A stretch of DNA of 11,790 nucleotides. Source: an uncultured Clostridium sp. (GTDB taxonomy: Bacteria; Bacillota; Clostridia; Clostridiales; Clostridiaceae). The position numbers and the translations under genes were made by a program. The notes beneath the pieces are model-generated. The model had not been told where the DNA came from, did no database searches, and saw only the letters and a list, made by a program, of their open reading frames with translations. Positions 1 to 6,249 of this stretch are shown here, one piece after another; the stretch's first letter is position 1, and each line of letters begins with the position of its first letter. The stretch covers positions 1 through 11,790 of the forward strand of contig CAMNZV010000027.1 in assembly GCA_946575275.1 (NCBI GenBank). Reading direction: 5' to 3'.

Positions 1-410
1 TAGTTAGATAAATATTCATTAACTATTTTAATACTATTTATTATATCTTCCTCCAATTCCCCCTCTAAGTCCATTCCCTCATTAAAAGCTTTTAGCGACT
101 TACAATAATAAAAAACTCCATCTGCTATATCGTTAAAACTTATATCAAGTTTGCCTTGAAGTCTTAATAGTTCCCCTAATGCTATATATTTTTCAAAATT
201 CAGTTCATTTTCCCTTGTAATTATATCTCTAATACTATCAAAGGATAGAGTTGTAATTGTTTCAATATTTAGTCCAACCAATCCTTTTAATTGTTCTTCA
301 ATTATAATAGATGCCTTTTTCTTATCCATTGATAAAACCGCCTCATCTATTATATCATTTACAATTTTTAAACTATTTACTATTTCTTTATGGTAATCCC
401 TTTTTAACAT
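1..410 (-). CDS. Hypothetical helical protein, probable DUF6483 type (3' end at window edge)
   Basis: An open frame of 136 codons runs from an ATG at 410 to the window edge. The last visible codon is Asn (bases 3-5) and the next begins TA, so the gene either stops exactly there (TAA or TAG) or continues with Tyr. A GAAGAGGT ribosome binding site lies at 417-424, seven bases before the ATG. The protein starts MLKRDYHKEIVNSLKIV, is rich in Leu, Ile, Glu and Lys, and looks wholly helical, with no signal peptide, membrane segment or catalytic motif. The opening 'hydrophobic-x-RDY' followed by acidic helices, and the size, recall the small Firmicutes family DUF6483, which has no known function; that match is from memory. 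It follows the YdcF-like gene by 83 nt in the same direction with no clear terminator between them, so it could be the third gene of that transcript. Confidence 0.72.
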   Translation of the reverse strand, partial: MLKRDYHKEIVNSLKIVNDIIDEAVLSMDKKKASIIIEEQLKGLVGLNIETITTLSFDSIRDIITRENELNFEKYIALGELLRLQGKLDISFNDIADGVFYYCKSLKAFNEGMDLEGELEEDIINSIKIVNEYLSN

Positions 411-493
411 ATTTATACCTCTTCTTCTATTTTCTTCATTTATCTTCTTATTTTCAAAAGTCAGTTAAGGTCAGATAATTATTGCTGATGCTA

Positions 494-1240
494 TTAATAA
501 AAAATCATAGTTTTAATAAGTGCAAAAGCTTCCCTTAAATAAAATATTGGAATTAAATAGCTTAAAGTATCACTAGAATAAGAACTTACTTTCCCATAAC
601 TATTTTTCATTGCCAATATTCTTCCCCTAAAGCTATGAAAATCTGTAGTTATTATTTTTATAGTACTATCTTTTATGCTTTTTCCACTATGGTCCTCTAT
701 TTTATCCCTTGAAAATTTTAAGTTTTCATAAGTATTTACAGATTTATCTTCCTTAATTATTTTATCTTTAGCTATTCCCTTCTGCAACAAATATCTTTCC
801 ATTGCCTCTGCCTCTGATATATCTTCATTTTCTCCCTGTCCACCTGAAACTACTATATATCCATTATTATTATATTCATTTACACATGTCAAGGTAGCAT
901 CTAACCTATCCTTTAAGGTATGACTTAGGTTGCTTCCATTTAATCCTGCTCCAAGGACAATTAAATAATCTGCATCCTCCTTGTTATCCTTCGGGTATAC
1001 TATAATGCAAATTTCTAAAATAATGAAAACAGTTATTAATATAACTATACACAACTTTAATGGTTTTAAAATACTTAGATTTATGTCTATTTTATTCTTA
1101 ACAAAATGAAATACTATTAATACTATTGCAAAGCCTGTTAACTCTGTTGAAAATGCTATTTTGTTGCTACTAATCATATTAATAATGATACAGTATATGA
1201 ATATTACAAAACCTATCAACAAATCAATATATTTTACCAT
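494..1240 (-). CDS. YdcF/SanA-like DUF218 membrane protein
   Basis: The 248-residue protein has two parts. Residues 1-82 contain about three hydrophobic segments (near 6-24, 34-47 and 61-82) that should anchor it in the membrane. Residues 90-248 form a DUF218 (YdcF/SanA/ElyC) domain: a strand ending in VLGAGL (95-100), SGGQG (132-136) followed by the acidic SEAEAM (142-147), NTYEN (169-173), and TTDFHSFR (198-205). In this family these elements line a Rossmann-like pocket; members are linked to envelope integrity or polysaccharide precursor handling, but no single reaction is established. The start is ATG at 1240 with AGGTG four bases upstream. It begins seven bases after the stop of the GNAT gene, so the two are almost certainly co-transcribed and probably translationally coupled. 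Family assignment is strong; the substrate is unknown. Confidence 0.88.
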   Translation of the reverse strand: MVKYIDLLIGFVIFIYCIIINMISSNKIAFSTELTGFAIVLIVFHFVKNKIDINLSILKPLKLCIVILITVFIILEICIIVYPKDNKEDADYLIVLGAGLNGSNLSHTLKDRLDATLTCVNEYNNNGYIVVSGGQGENEDISEAEAMERYLLQKGIAKDKIIKEDKSVNTYENLKFSRDKIEDHSGKSIKDSTIKIITTDFHSFRGRILAMKNSYGKVSSYSSDTLSYLIPIFYLREAFALIKTMIFY

Positions 1241-1247
1241 GTAACAC

Positions 1248-1790
1248 CTACCCTATATTTTTTTTAAGTATATATCTTAATAGTCCACCATATTTCTCTT
1301 TTTCAACTTCTATTTTATATCCTAAAGATAAGAATGTATTTAAACTATATCTGTTTTTAGGTGATACAGTTGCACTTATTATTTTCATTTTATCATTTAT
1401 TGCATTTTTTTCCAACTCATTGCAAATTATTTTTTGTAGCTTATTTCCCCTAAAGCCTTCTTTTACAATGGTACTCTCAATTTGAGAAACTCTATATAAG
1501 TCTTCCCCTGATACATTTAAATCATACCCATAATTCTGCACATCTAACCCATATTTAATGTAGCTTCCAATGGCAACAAGCTCATTTTCCTCTGTTAAAC
1601 ACCCAATTACCCTTCCACCTCCATTTAATAAAAATAAAAATTCATCTCTTGTACTTTGTACATAATAATCTTTATCCTCTAACTTACTGTATATTTCATC
1701 TTGCATTATCATAATATCATCAATAAATGTTTTATCTAGTTCCTTTAATATAGCATTTATTATTTTGCCATCCCTTTTATTTAATATCAT
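1248..1790 (-). CDS. GNAT family N-acetyltransferase
   Basis: The 180-residue protein has the GNAT fold signatures. Motif A, the acetyl-CoA pyrophosphate-binding strand and helix, is seen at about 105-127 with a Q/R-x-x-G-x-(G/A)-like segment FRGNKLQ (113-119). Motif B lies at 143-159, where SPKNRYSLNTFLSLGY has the usual 'N-x-x-S/A-x-x-x-x-x-x-x-G-Y/F' layout. Members transfer the acetyl group of acetyl-CoA to an amine on a small molecule, peptide or protein; nothing here identifies the substrate. No signal peptide is present, so it is cytoplasmic. The ATG at 1790 has AAGGAG five bases upstream. It is the first gene of a two-gene unit with the DUF218 protein. AT-rich TATAAT-like boxes lie between 1800 and 1830, but none has a convincing -35, so the promoter is unresolved. 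Confidence 0.85.
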   Translation of the reverse strand: MILNKRDGKIINAILKELDKTFIDDIMIMQDEIYSKLEDKDYYVQSTRDEFLFLLNGGGRVIGCLTEENELVAIGSYIKYGLDVQNYGYDLNVSGEDLYRVSQIESTIVKEGFRGNKLQKIICNELEKNAINDKMKIISATVSPKNRYSLNTFLSLGYKIEVEKEKYGGLLRYILKKNIG

Positions 1791-1843
1791 ATTTACTCCT
1801 TATATTCATTATTATATATTTATTATATATCCTAATCTTTCAC

Positions 1844-1883
1844 AAAAAAAGACCATTATAGCAATGTACTTACTATAATGGCC
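1844..1883 (-). terminator. Rho-independent terminator after cheX
   Basis: On the minus strand an 11-bp stem (GGCCATTATAG pairing with CTATAATGGTC, one G-U pair) with an 11-base loop is followed at once by seven T residues (A run at 1844-1850 on the plus strand). It starts six bases after the cheX stop, so it closes the receiver-CheX/CheX transcript and separates it from the GNAT-DUF218 unit. Confidence 0.92.
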
Positions 1884-1888
1884 ATTTA

Positions 1889-2350
1889 TTAATTTTTTTC
1901 TAGGGATATATTAGCTTCTATTTTTATGTCATTAACAAGCATTTCAACAGAAATAACCTTTTCTGTACTTGCATTTGCTGTGAATTCTCCATAAACAAGA
2001 GTTGGTGTTGATATATTAATGTTTATTCCAATATTAGAAAAGTTAGTAGCAACTGTAGCTGTTAACATATTAGTTAGTTCTGAAATTGCGCTTTGTGCTA
2101 ATTCATTAAACTCATCAACTGGCATTCCCATCATCATGGTGGATGCAATTTTTTTTGCTGCATCTGCACCTATACCATAAATAATATTACCCTTTATATC
2201 ACCAACAATTCCTACTATAATAACTACACCTGGACTTGTAATATATCTTCCCTTTAAACTTACATTTCCTCTTTTTACATCTGTCATGCCAAGTTGTGGT
2301 ATAACAGTCATAAAAGCTTCTATAACCGCATTTATATGATTTGCATCCAT
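1889..2350 (-). CDS. cheX: CheX family chemotaxis-type phosphatase
   Basis: The 153-residue protein matches the single-domain CheX family (CheC/CheX/FliY superfamily), which dephosphorylates CheY-type receivers. It begins MDANHINAVIEAF, the usual first helix. The catalytic helix at 88-100 carries the E-x-x-N signature, E91 and N94 in SELTNML; in CheX the Glu/Asn pair positions water and contacts the receiver phosphate. Length and the single catalytic helix fit CheX rather than CheC, which has two. The ATG at 2350 lies inside the end of the upstream receiver-CheX gene (19-nt overlap) with a GAGGTGAGG ribosome binding site, so translation is probably coupled. The obvious partner is the receiver of that gene. 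No cheA, chemoreceptor or flagellar gene is visible nearby, so the output need not be chemotaxis. Confidence 0.9.
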   Translation of the reverse strand: MDANHINAVIEAFMTVIPQLGMTDVKRGNVSLKGRYITSPGVVIIVGIVGDIKGNIIYGIGADAAKKIASTMMMGMPVDEFNELAQSAISELTNMLTATVATNFSNIGININISTPTLVYGEFTANASTEKVISVEMLVNDIKIEANISLEKN

Positions 2351-3207
2351 TGTGCCTCACCTCTTTTAAAGCCTACATTTATTAGCAATTCTCCATATTC
2401 AGTCTTAACTCTAGTTGTATACATATTTTCTAGATCTGCTTTACAAACATTAATGGAATCACCATAAAATGTTGTTGTTGGAGCAACTCTTAAGCCTAGT
2501 ACCTTATTTTTTTTATTTATCATTGAACAAGCATTACCACCATAAATATTAGATAGCTCTGCTATTACATTAAGCATTTCTTCCTCATTTTTTATCTCTT
2601 TATGTAATACTGCCTCTGAAATCTTTTCTGCTGTTTCCTTTGACATGTCTAGAAGCAATCTTCCTGAGTATTTTCCTGTAATCCCCATAACAATGGCTAC
2701 ACCTTCACTTTCAAAGGTTTTATTATCGTGAGCTTCCTCAATAATTTCAGGTACACTTTTTAATAACTTATTGTATACATTTAAGAAACCTTCTCTAAAC
2801 ATTCCAGGATAAATTGCTTTAAGTTCATTATATGTTTCTTCATCATCAATAACTCTCTTAATCAATAAGCTAAGTTCATCTCCATCTACTGGCTTTTGAA
2901 TATATCCTGCAATACCCATCTTTCTAGCTTTACCTATAAGTTCTTCATCCATCATTGAGCTTACAAGTATAATCTTAGCTTTAGGATTAATTCTTAATAC
3001 TTCCCTTGAGCATTCAAACCCATCAGTTCCTGGAATAGTAATATCCATTGTAACCAAGTCAGGTTTAGTCTTTTCTACCTCTTTTATAACTTCCTCTAAT
3101 GACTTTGCCTCTGCTACAATTTCAAAGCCCTTATCCTCAAGAATTTCTCTTAGTAATGCAATTTGAAATGGAGAATCATCCACTATCATTACTCTTATTT
3201 TATCCAT
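2332..3207 (-). CDS. Response regulator: CheY-like receiver fused to CheX-like domain
   Basis: This 291-residue protein has two domains. Residues 1-121 are a complete receiver: acidic pair D10/D11, phospho-acceptor D55 in TMDITIPG, the conserved Ser at 83-84 and K105 in the QKP motif. Residues about 135-291 form a CheX-like domain with the E-x-x-N signature at E217 and N220 (AELSNIYGGNA). There is no DNA-binding or enzymatic output domain apart from this phosphatase-type module. CheY-CheX fusions are known in scattered bacteria; one inferred role is a self-limiting receiver or phosphate sink. The ATG at 3207 has AAGGGGTG five bases upstream. It overlaps cheX, which follows. Its promoter carries a palindrome in the spacer. 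The partner kinase is not in the window. Confidence 0.9.
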   Translation of the reverse strand: MDKIRVMIVDDSPFQIALLREILEDKGFEIVAEAKSLEEVIKEVEKTKPDLVTMDITIPGTDGFECSREVLRINPKAKIILVSSMMDEELIGKARKMGIAGYIQKPVDGDELSLLIKRVIDDEETYNELKAIYPGMFREGFLNVYNKLLKSVPEIIEEAHDNKTFESEGVAIVMGITGKYSGRLLLDMSKETAEKISEAVLHKEIKNEEEMLNVIAELSNIYGGNACSMINKKNKVLGLRVAPTTTFYGDSINVCKADLENMYTTRVKTEYGELLINVGFKRGEAQWMQII

Positions 3208-3239
3208 AAGTACACCCCTTTTCTTATCCTCATACTTTA

Positions 3240-3268
3240 ATTATAGGTGAATAGAGGCGCCTATTCAA
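3240..3268 (-). promoter_or_regulatory. Sigma-A promoter with palindrome in the spacer, for the receiver-CheX operon
   Basis: On the minus strand TTGAAT (3268-3263), a 17-base spacer and TATAAT (3245-3240) form a good vegetative promoter about 33 bases before the receiver gene ATG. A 7-bp inverted repeat, TGAATAG-GCGCCT-CTATTCA (3248-3267), overlaps the -35 and fills most of the spacer. Its GC-rich centre stands out in this AT-rich DNA. A dimeric repressor bound here would block the promoter. No T-run follows, so it is not a terminator. Confidence 0.65.
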
Positions 3269-3311
3269 TTAAATAACTGAATGTTTACTTTATTAATAAA
3301 ATGTATCAATC

Positions 3312-3500
3312 TTATTCAATATTATCCATTTCTAATATTCTTTTCAACTTATTTTGCACTAGCCAAAGCTTTTTCTGTTTTCTGTTATATGCAACCATCT
3401 TATTCTTATTACCCTTATTATTTTCTATTAATTCAATATATTCCTTATCAGCTATTTTTAAAGCATCTTCAATTACTAAAAGTTCTTCCTTTGAAAACAT
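3312..3500 (-). CDS. Small hypothetical protein, 62 residues
   Basis: A 62-codon gene starts at ATG 3500 with AAAAGGTG seven bases upstream, only four bases after the stop of the 244-residue gene, and ends at TAA 3312-3314. The binding site and tight spacing support a real, coupled gene. The product is highly charged and basic, lacks Cys, Gly-rich loops and hydrophobic stretches, and looks like a helical hairpin: an acidic first helix (about 3-26), a polar GNKNK turn, then a basic second helix (about 33-57, RKQKKLWLVQNKLKR). I do not recognise the family. A partner or regulator of the upstream putative nuclease-fold protein, or a small nucleic-acid-binding protein, are the ideas that fit; both are inference. 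No clear terminator follows, so transcription may continue into the receiver operon. Confidence 0.68.
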   Translation of the reverse strand: MFSKEELLVIEDALKIADKEYIELIENNKGNKNKMVAYNRKQKKLWLVQNKLKRILEMDNIE

Positions 3501-3504
3501 ACTA

Positions 3505-4239
3505 TCACACCTTTTTATATATTATTGTATTTCCCTTTTTTCCAACCCTTTCAACCTGTTTTAAATAGGTTAAGACATTTAATGCTGTTTGTGCTGTTCC
3601 TCTTTTTATTTTTGCACCTAAACTATAATCCTTACTGGTAAACTCCTCATCAATATTTTGTGGAATTAGCTTGCCATAATCCTCAATTGTATTAATCATA
3701 ATTTCCTTTTCAATTTTCATTGGAATTCTATCAATACAGTGAGAGCCCTTTTTTCTATCCTTACTCCATCCATTTAAGTCTCTATATTCTTCAATGTGCA
3801 AAAGCATAATGCAGATACTTAAATTTCTATCTTTTAAGAAGTTCTTAATTTTATAAAGTTCTAAAAAGGCATCATTTGCCTCTCCAGTTTTAGGAGACTT
3901 CCTTCCCTTTGTAACTTCACCAGTATTATTATCTATCCAATATATCCACTTATTATAGGCAATTGGATATACAATTGTAACTTTGTATTTTGGCAAAAAT
4001 TCATTAAGTTTATCTCTTAATTTATTAAATTGCTTTGTTTGTATTTCAATTATTCCATTTTCATTATAAATGTCTGCATATTTTCTACCAACTTTTATTT
4101 CTTGATTTGACATATTAGGTTCAAAGTAATTTTTCAATATTGCATGCATAGTTTTTTCACTTAATGTTCCAATCCCATCTATCTTTTCCTTAGAATGTTC
4201 AACCTTTTCTTTTGCCTTAATAAATTTTATATTATCCAT
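3505..4239 (-). CDS. Hypothetical protein with PD-(D/E)XK-like core and C-terminal winged-helix-like end
   Basis: I do not recognise this 244-residue protein by name. After a Lys/Glu-rich start, residues 24-69 look like a restriction-endonuclease-type core: a helix with E29 (LSEKTMHAILKNYF), a strand ending in D56 (GRKYADIY), a turn, then the strand GIIEIQTK with E65-I-Q67 and K69. D-x(8)-E-x-(K/Q) is the PD-(D/E)XK metal-site layout, and Gln in place of Lys is tolerated in some enzymes. Residues 205-244 (helix TALNVLTYLKQV, then basic VGKKGNTIIYKKV) resemble a recognition helix and wing. There is no signal peptide. A TATAAT box ends six bases before the ATG and no ribosome binding site is present, so the mRNA is probably leaderless. 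It is followed after four bases by the 62-residue gene. Nuclease activity is unproven. Confidence 0.8.
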   Translation of the reverse strand: MDNIKFIKAKEKVEHSKEKIDGIGTLSEKTMHAILKNYFEPNMSNQEIKVGRKYADIYNENGIIEIQTKQFNKLRDKLNEFLPKYKVTIVYPIAYNKWIYWIDNNTGEVTKGRKSPKTGEANDAFLELYKIKNFLKDRNLSICIMLLHIEEYRDLNGWSKDRKKGSHCIDRIPMKIEKEIMINTIEDYGKLIPQNIDEEFTSKDYSLGAKIKRGTAQTALNVLTYLKQVERVGKKGNTIIYKKV

Positions 4240-4245
4240 ATTTTT

Positions 4246-4251
4246 ATTATA
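4246..4251 (-). promoter_or_regulatory. -10 box implying a leaderless transcript for the 244-residue gene
   Basis: On the minus strand TATAAT is followed by only six bases (AAAAAT) before the ATG at 4239, so transcription should begin at or next to the start codon. A weak TTGTAG lies 17 bases upstream at 4274-4269. No Shine-Dalgarno-like purine run exists between the box and the ATG. Confidence 0.5.
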
Positions 4252-4312
4252 TCATGTGTCAAATGATGCTACAAACCACTATTTTAGCCATATGAACTGA
4301 CAAAATAACTTT

Positions 4313-4345
4313 TTTATTAACAAAAGTTAACAAATTGTTAATAAA
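4313..4345. promoter_or_regulatory. Inverted repeat between divergent promoters, candidate operator
   Basis: TTTATTAAC (4313-4321) and GTTAATAAA (4337-4345) are perfect 9-bp inverted arms. Nested inside is a second palindrome, TTAACAA-A-TTGTTAA (4327-4341). The element ends five bases before the -35 of the amylase promoter and lies upstream of the divergent gene. It contains TTAACAA/TTGTTAA half-sites in the opposite order to the Rex operator (TTGTTAA-N4-TTAACAA), so I do not call it a Rex site. A LacI-, TetR- or MarR-type regulator is possible. Confidence 0.5.
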
Positions 4346-4349
4346 GTTC

Positions 4350-4377
4350 TTGATTTTTTTACAATTCCTTGTATAAT
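4350..4377 (+). promoter_or_regulatory. Sigma-A promoter of the alpha-amylase gene
   Basis: TTGATT (4350-4355), 16 bases, TATAAT (4372-4377). Transcription should start near 4384, giving a leader of about 70 nt. The spacing and the perfect -10 make this the best promoter in the window. Confidence 0.75.
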
Positions 4378-4420
4378 AGAATTATAGAAAGAATTAACAA
4401 GGAAATTTATTAATCTGTTA

Positions 4421-4434
4421 TGTAAAGCTTTTCT
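4421..4434 (+). promoter_or_regulatory. cre-like catabolite control site in the amylase leader
   Basis: TGTAAAGCTTTTCT matches the CcpA cre pattern TGWAARCGYTTWCW at 12 of 14 positions; only the central CG is reversed to GC. It lies about 37 bases downstream of the predicted transcription start and just before the ribosome binding site, where a bound CcpA dimer would act as a roadblock. Bacillus subtilis amyE is the classic cre-controlled amylase. Chance matches are common in AT-rich DNA. Confidence 0.4.
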
Positions 4435-4453
4435 AAATGAGGAGGGGTCAAAA

Positions 4454-6229
4454 TTGTTAGGTGTAACTGAAAATAATAAGAATAATGAAATATTATATAA
4501 TCTACCTTTATCAGAAAATAATATTCTTTCAATAAAAGAATATATTAATTCTAGAAAAGAAACCTACAACCTTGCAGACAAGTGTGAGGAAGGGGTTATA
4601 TTACACGCTTGGAACTGGTACTATAAAGATGTTGTTAATAACTTAAAAGATATTGCTAAGGCTGGTTTTACAACTATTCAAGTATCCCCAGTTCAACCAA
4701 ACAAAGGAGAAAATATTTCTAAAACTCATGATTGGTGGCAATTCTATCAACCTACAGATTTCGCCGTAGGAAATGTACTTGGAACTGCTAATGACTTTAA
4801 AGAAATGTGTTCAAAAGCAAAAGAATATGGTATTAAAATAATTGTAGATGTAGTTACAAATCATTTAGCTAACAATACAGGACGTGGTAATCATGCTAAA
4901 TGGGATAGATGTGATAAAATCCCTTCTTATTTGAAAAATAATGATAGTTTCTGGCTAGAAGAATCCTTTGGTGCTTTTAATAATAATGATTATGATAGAA
5001 TTTCTATGACACAGGGTGCTATTGGAATGCCTGGATTAAACACTAAAAACTTAGAATTACAAGACTTAATTATAAATTTCCTTAATGAATTACAAGACTT
5101 AGGTGCAGATGGCTTTCGCTTTGATGCTGCAAAACATATTGAACTACCAACAGATCCAATATCAAGTGACTTTTGGCCAAGAATTACAAATGGAATTAAA
5201 TCAAAATCATCAGATTCATTTGTTTATGGTGAAATACTAAACGAATGTGGTACTGACATAAAAAATTATTCTAAATACATAAAGGTAACTGATAATGTTT
5301 ATGGTTGGAATGTTATTGATTCTGTTCTTAGTTGTAATGCAGCATTAGCTCAAAATTACACTAGATATGATATGCCAAAAAACCTTATTACTTGGGTTGA
5401 GTCTCACGATACATATGCAGGAGATTATGGTAGAAAATCAAATAACTTATCTGATTTAGATGTTAAACTAGCTTGGTGTATTGTTGCTTCAAGAGCAGAT
5501 ACCATTCCATTATATTATGTAAGACCATCTGAAGGATTAAATGGCAACCTTGGTGGTTCTGGAAACCCAACATGGAAGGATCCAATAGTTAGTGCTATTA
5601 ACAAATTTCATAACCACTTTGCTTTAGAAAATGAATACATTAGAATTTTAATTAACAATTCCATTTTTGAAATAGAACGTGGAAATTCTGGAGTTGCTAT
5701 TATAAATTTAAGCAATAATCATTCTTTTATTAATACAAATACAAACTTAAAGGATGGTACATATAAAGATGCAATTACCGGAAAAAAGGTATCTATAATA
5801 AATGGAACTTTGTCTACTGAAATAAGTGGCAAATCTGTGTTAGTTCTATATGAAATATCAGAAATTAAACACAATAACCATTATAAAACTACATATTCTT
5901 CAAATTTTGAAGAGGGCTATCTTTATGCTGAAAATGTTGAAAATTGGTCTAATGATTTATACGCTTATGTATATTCAGATAATAAAATATTATCATACTG
6001 GCCTGGTGTTAAAATGACTAAAACTTCAAATAACAACTTTATTTATAGCCTGCCAGAAGAGTGGCAAAATGAAAATACTTATATTATTTTCAATAATGGG
6101 CAAGGTAATCAATTCCCATATGCAAATAATCCAGGTGTTCAATACAAGGTAGACAATGCAATATGCTTTAATGGATACTCAATAGATTATAAATCAACAT
6201 ATCCAAGTCTAAAAGAAATAGGATGCTAA
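4454..6229 (+). CDS. AmyE-like alpha-amylase (GH13) with C-terminal CBM26, no signal peptide
   Basis: The 591-residue enzyme should hydrolyse internal alpha-1,4 bonds of starch or glycogen. It resembles Bacillus subtilis AmyE (GH13 subfamily 28 type) along its length: ILHAWNW (49-55), region I DVVTNH (132-137), region II GFRFDAAKH with nucleophile D224, region III YGEIL with acid E260, and region IV ESHDT with D319. A beta domain follows (about 395-467), then a starch-binding CBM26-like module at about 485-575 (YAYVYS, SYWPGVKMTK, YIIFNNG). The spacer domain AmyE has before its CBM is missing. The start is TTG at 4454 with AGGAGGGG six bases upstream; an in-frame stop at 4385 and no other start codon rule out a longer N-terminus. 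The first 45 residues are polar, with no signal peptide, so the enzyme appears cytoplasmic, unusual for a starch-binding amylase. Granulose or glycogen breakdown is a possible role. Confidence 0.93.
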   Translation: MLGVTENNKNNEILYNLPLSENNILSIKEYINSRKETYNLADKCEEGVILHAWNWYYKDVVNNLKDIAKAGFTTIQVSPVQPNKGENISKTHDWWQFYQPTDFAVGNVLGTANDFKEMCSKAKEYGIKIIVDVVTNHLANNTGRGNHAKWDRCDKIPSYLKNNDSFWLEESFGAFNNNDYDRISMTQGAIGMPGLNTKNLELQDLIINFLNELQDLGADGFRFDAAKHIELPTDPISSDFWPRITNGIKSKSSDSFVYGEILNECGTDIKNYSKYIKVTDNVYGWNVIDSVLSCNAALAQNYTRYDMPKNLITWVESHDTYAGDYGRKSNNLSDLDVKLAWCIVASRADTIPLYYVRPSEGLNGNLGGSGNPTWKDPIVSAINKFHNHFALENEYIRILINNSIFEIERGNSGVAIINLSNNHSFINTNTNLKDGTYKDAITGKKVSIINGTLSTEISGKSVLVLYEISEIKHNNHYKTTYSSNFEEGYLYAENVENWSNDLYAYVYSDNKILSYWPGVKMTKTSNNNFIYSLPEEWQNENTYIIFNNGQGNQFPYANNPGVQYKVDNAICFNGYSIDYKSTYPSLKEIGC

Positions 6230-6249
6230 AAAATTAGCATCCTATTTCT
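6214..6249. terminator. Bidirectional terminator shared by amylase and dehydrogenase genes
   Basis: A perfect 16-bp stem (arms 6214-6229 and 6234-6249) closes on an AAAA loop. The amylase TAA (6227-6229) forms the end of the left arm and the dehydrogenase stop (6249-6251 on the minus strand) overlaps the right arm. T-rich DNA follows on both strands (TTCTTATATTATT on plus, TTTTAGAC on minus), so one hairpin should end both convergent transcripts. Confidence 0.85.

Noticed and set aside
1811..1845. Promoter for the GNAT gene from TATAAT-like boxes and TTGTGA
   Set aside because: The spacings are 12 and 23 bases, outside the working range; the boxes may be chance in AT-rich DNA.
3281..3568. 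Plus-strand open frames (3281-3568 and 3301-3564) opposite the small hypothetical gene
   Set aside because: They have no ribosome binding site, an atypical composition rich in Phe, Tyr, Leu and Ser, and lie antisense to genes with good start signals.
4257..4262. Perfect TTGACA on the minus strand upstream of the 244-residue gene
   Set aside because: It lies only five bases from the TATAAT box, and the hexamer 17 bases downstream is inside the start codon region and unlike a -10.
4313..4345. Rex operator upstream of the amylase
   Set aside because: The half-sites are in the reverse order to the Rex consensus.
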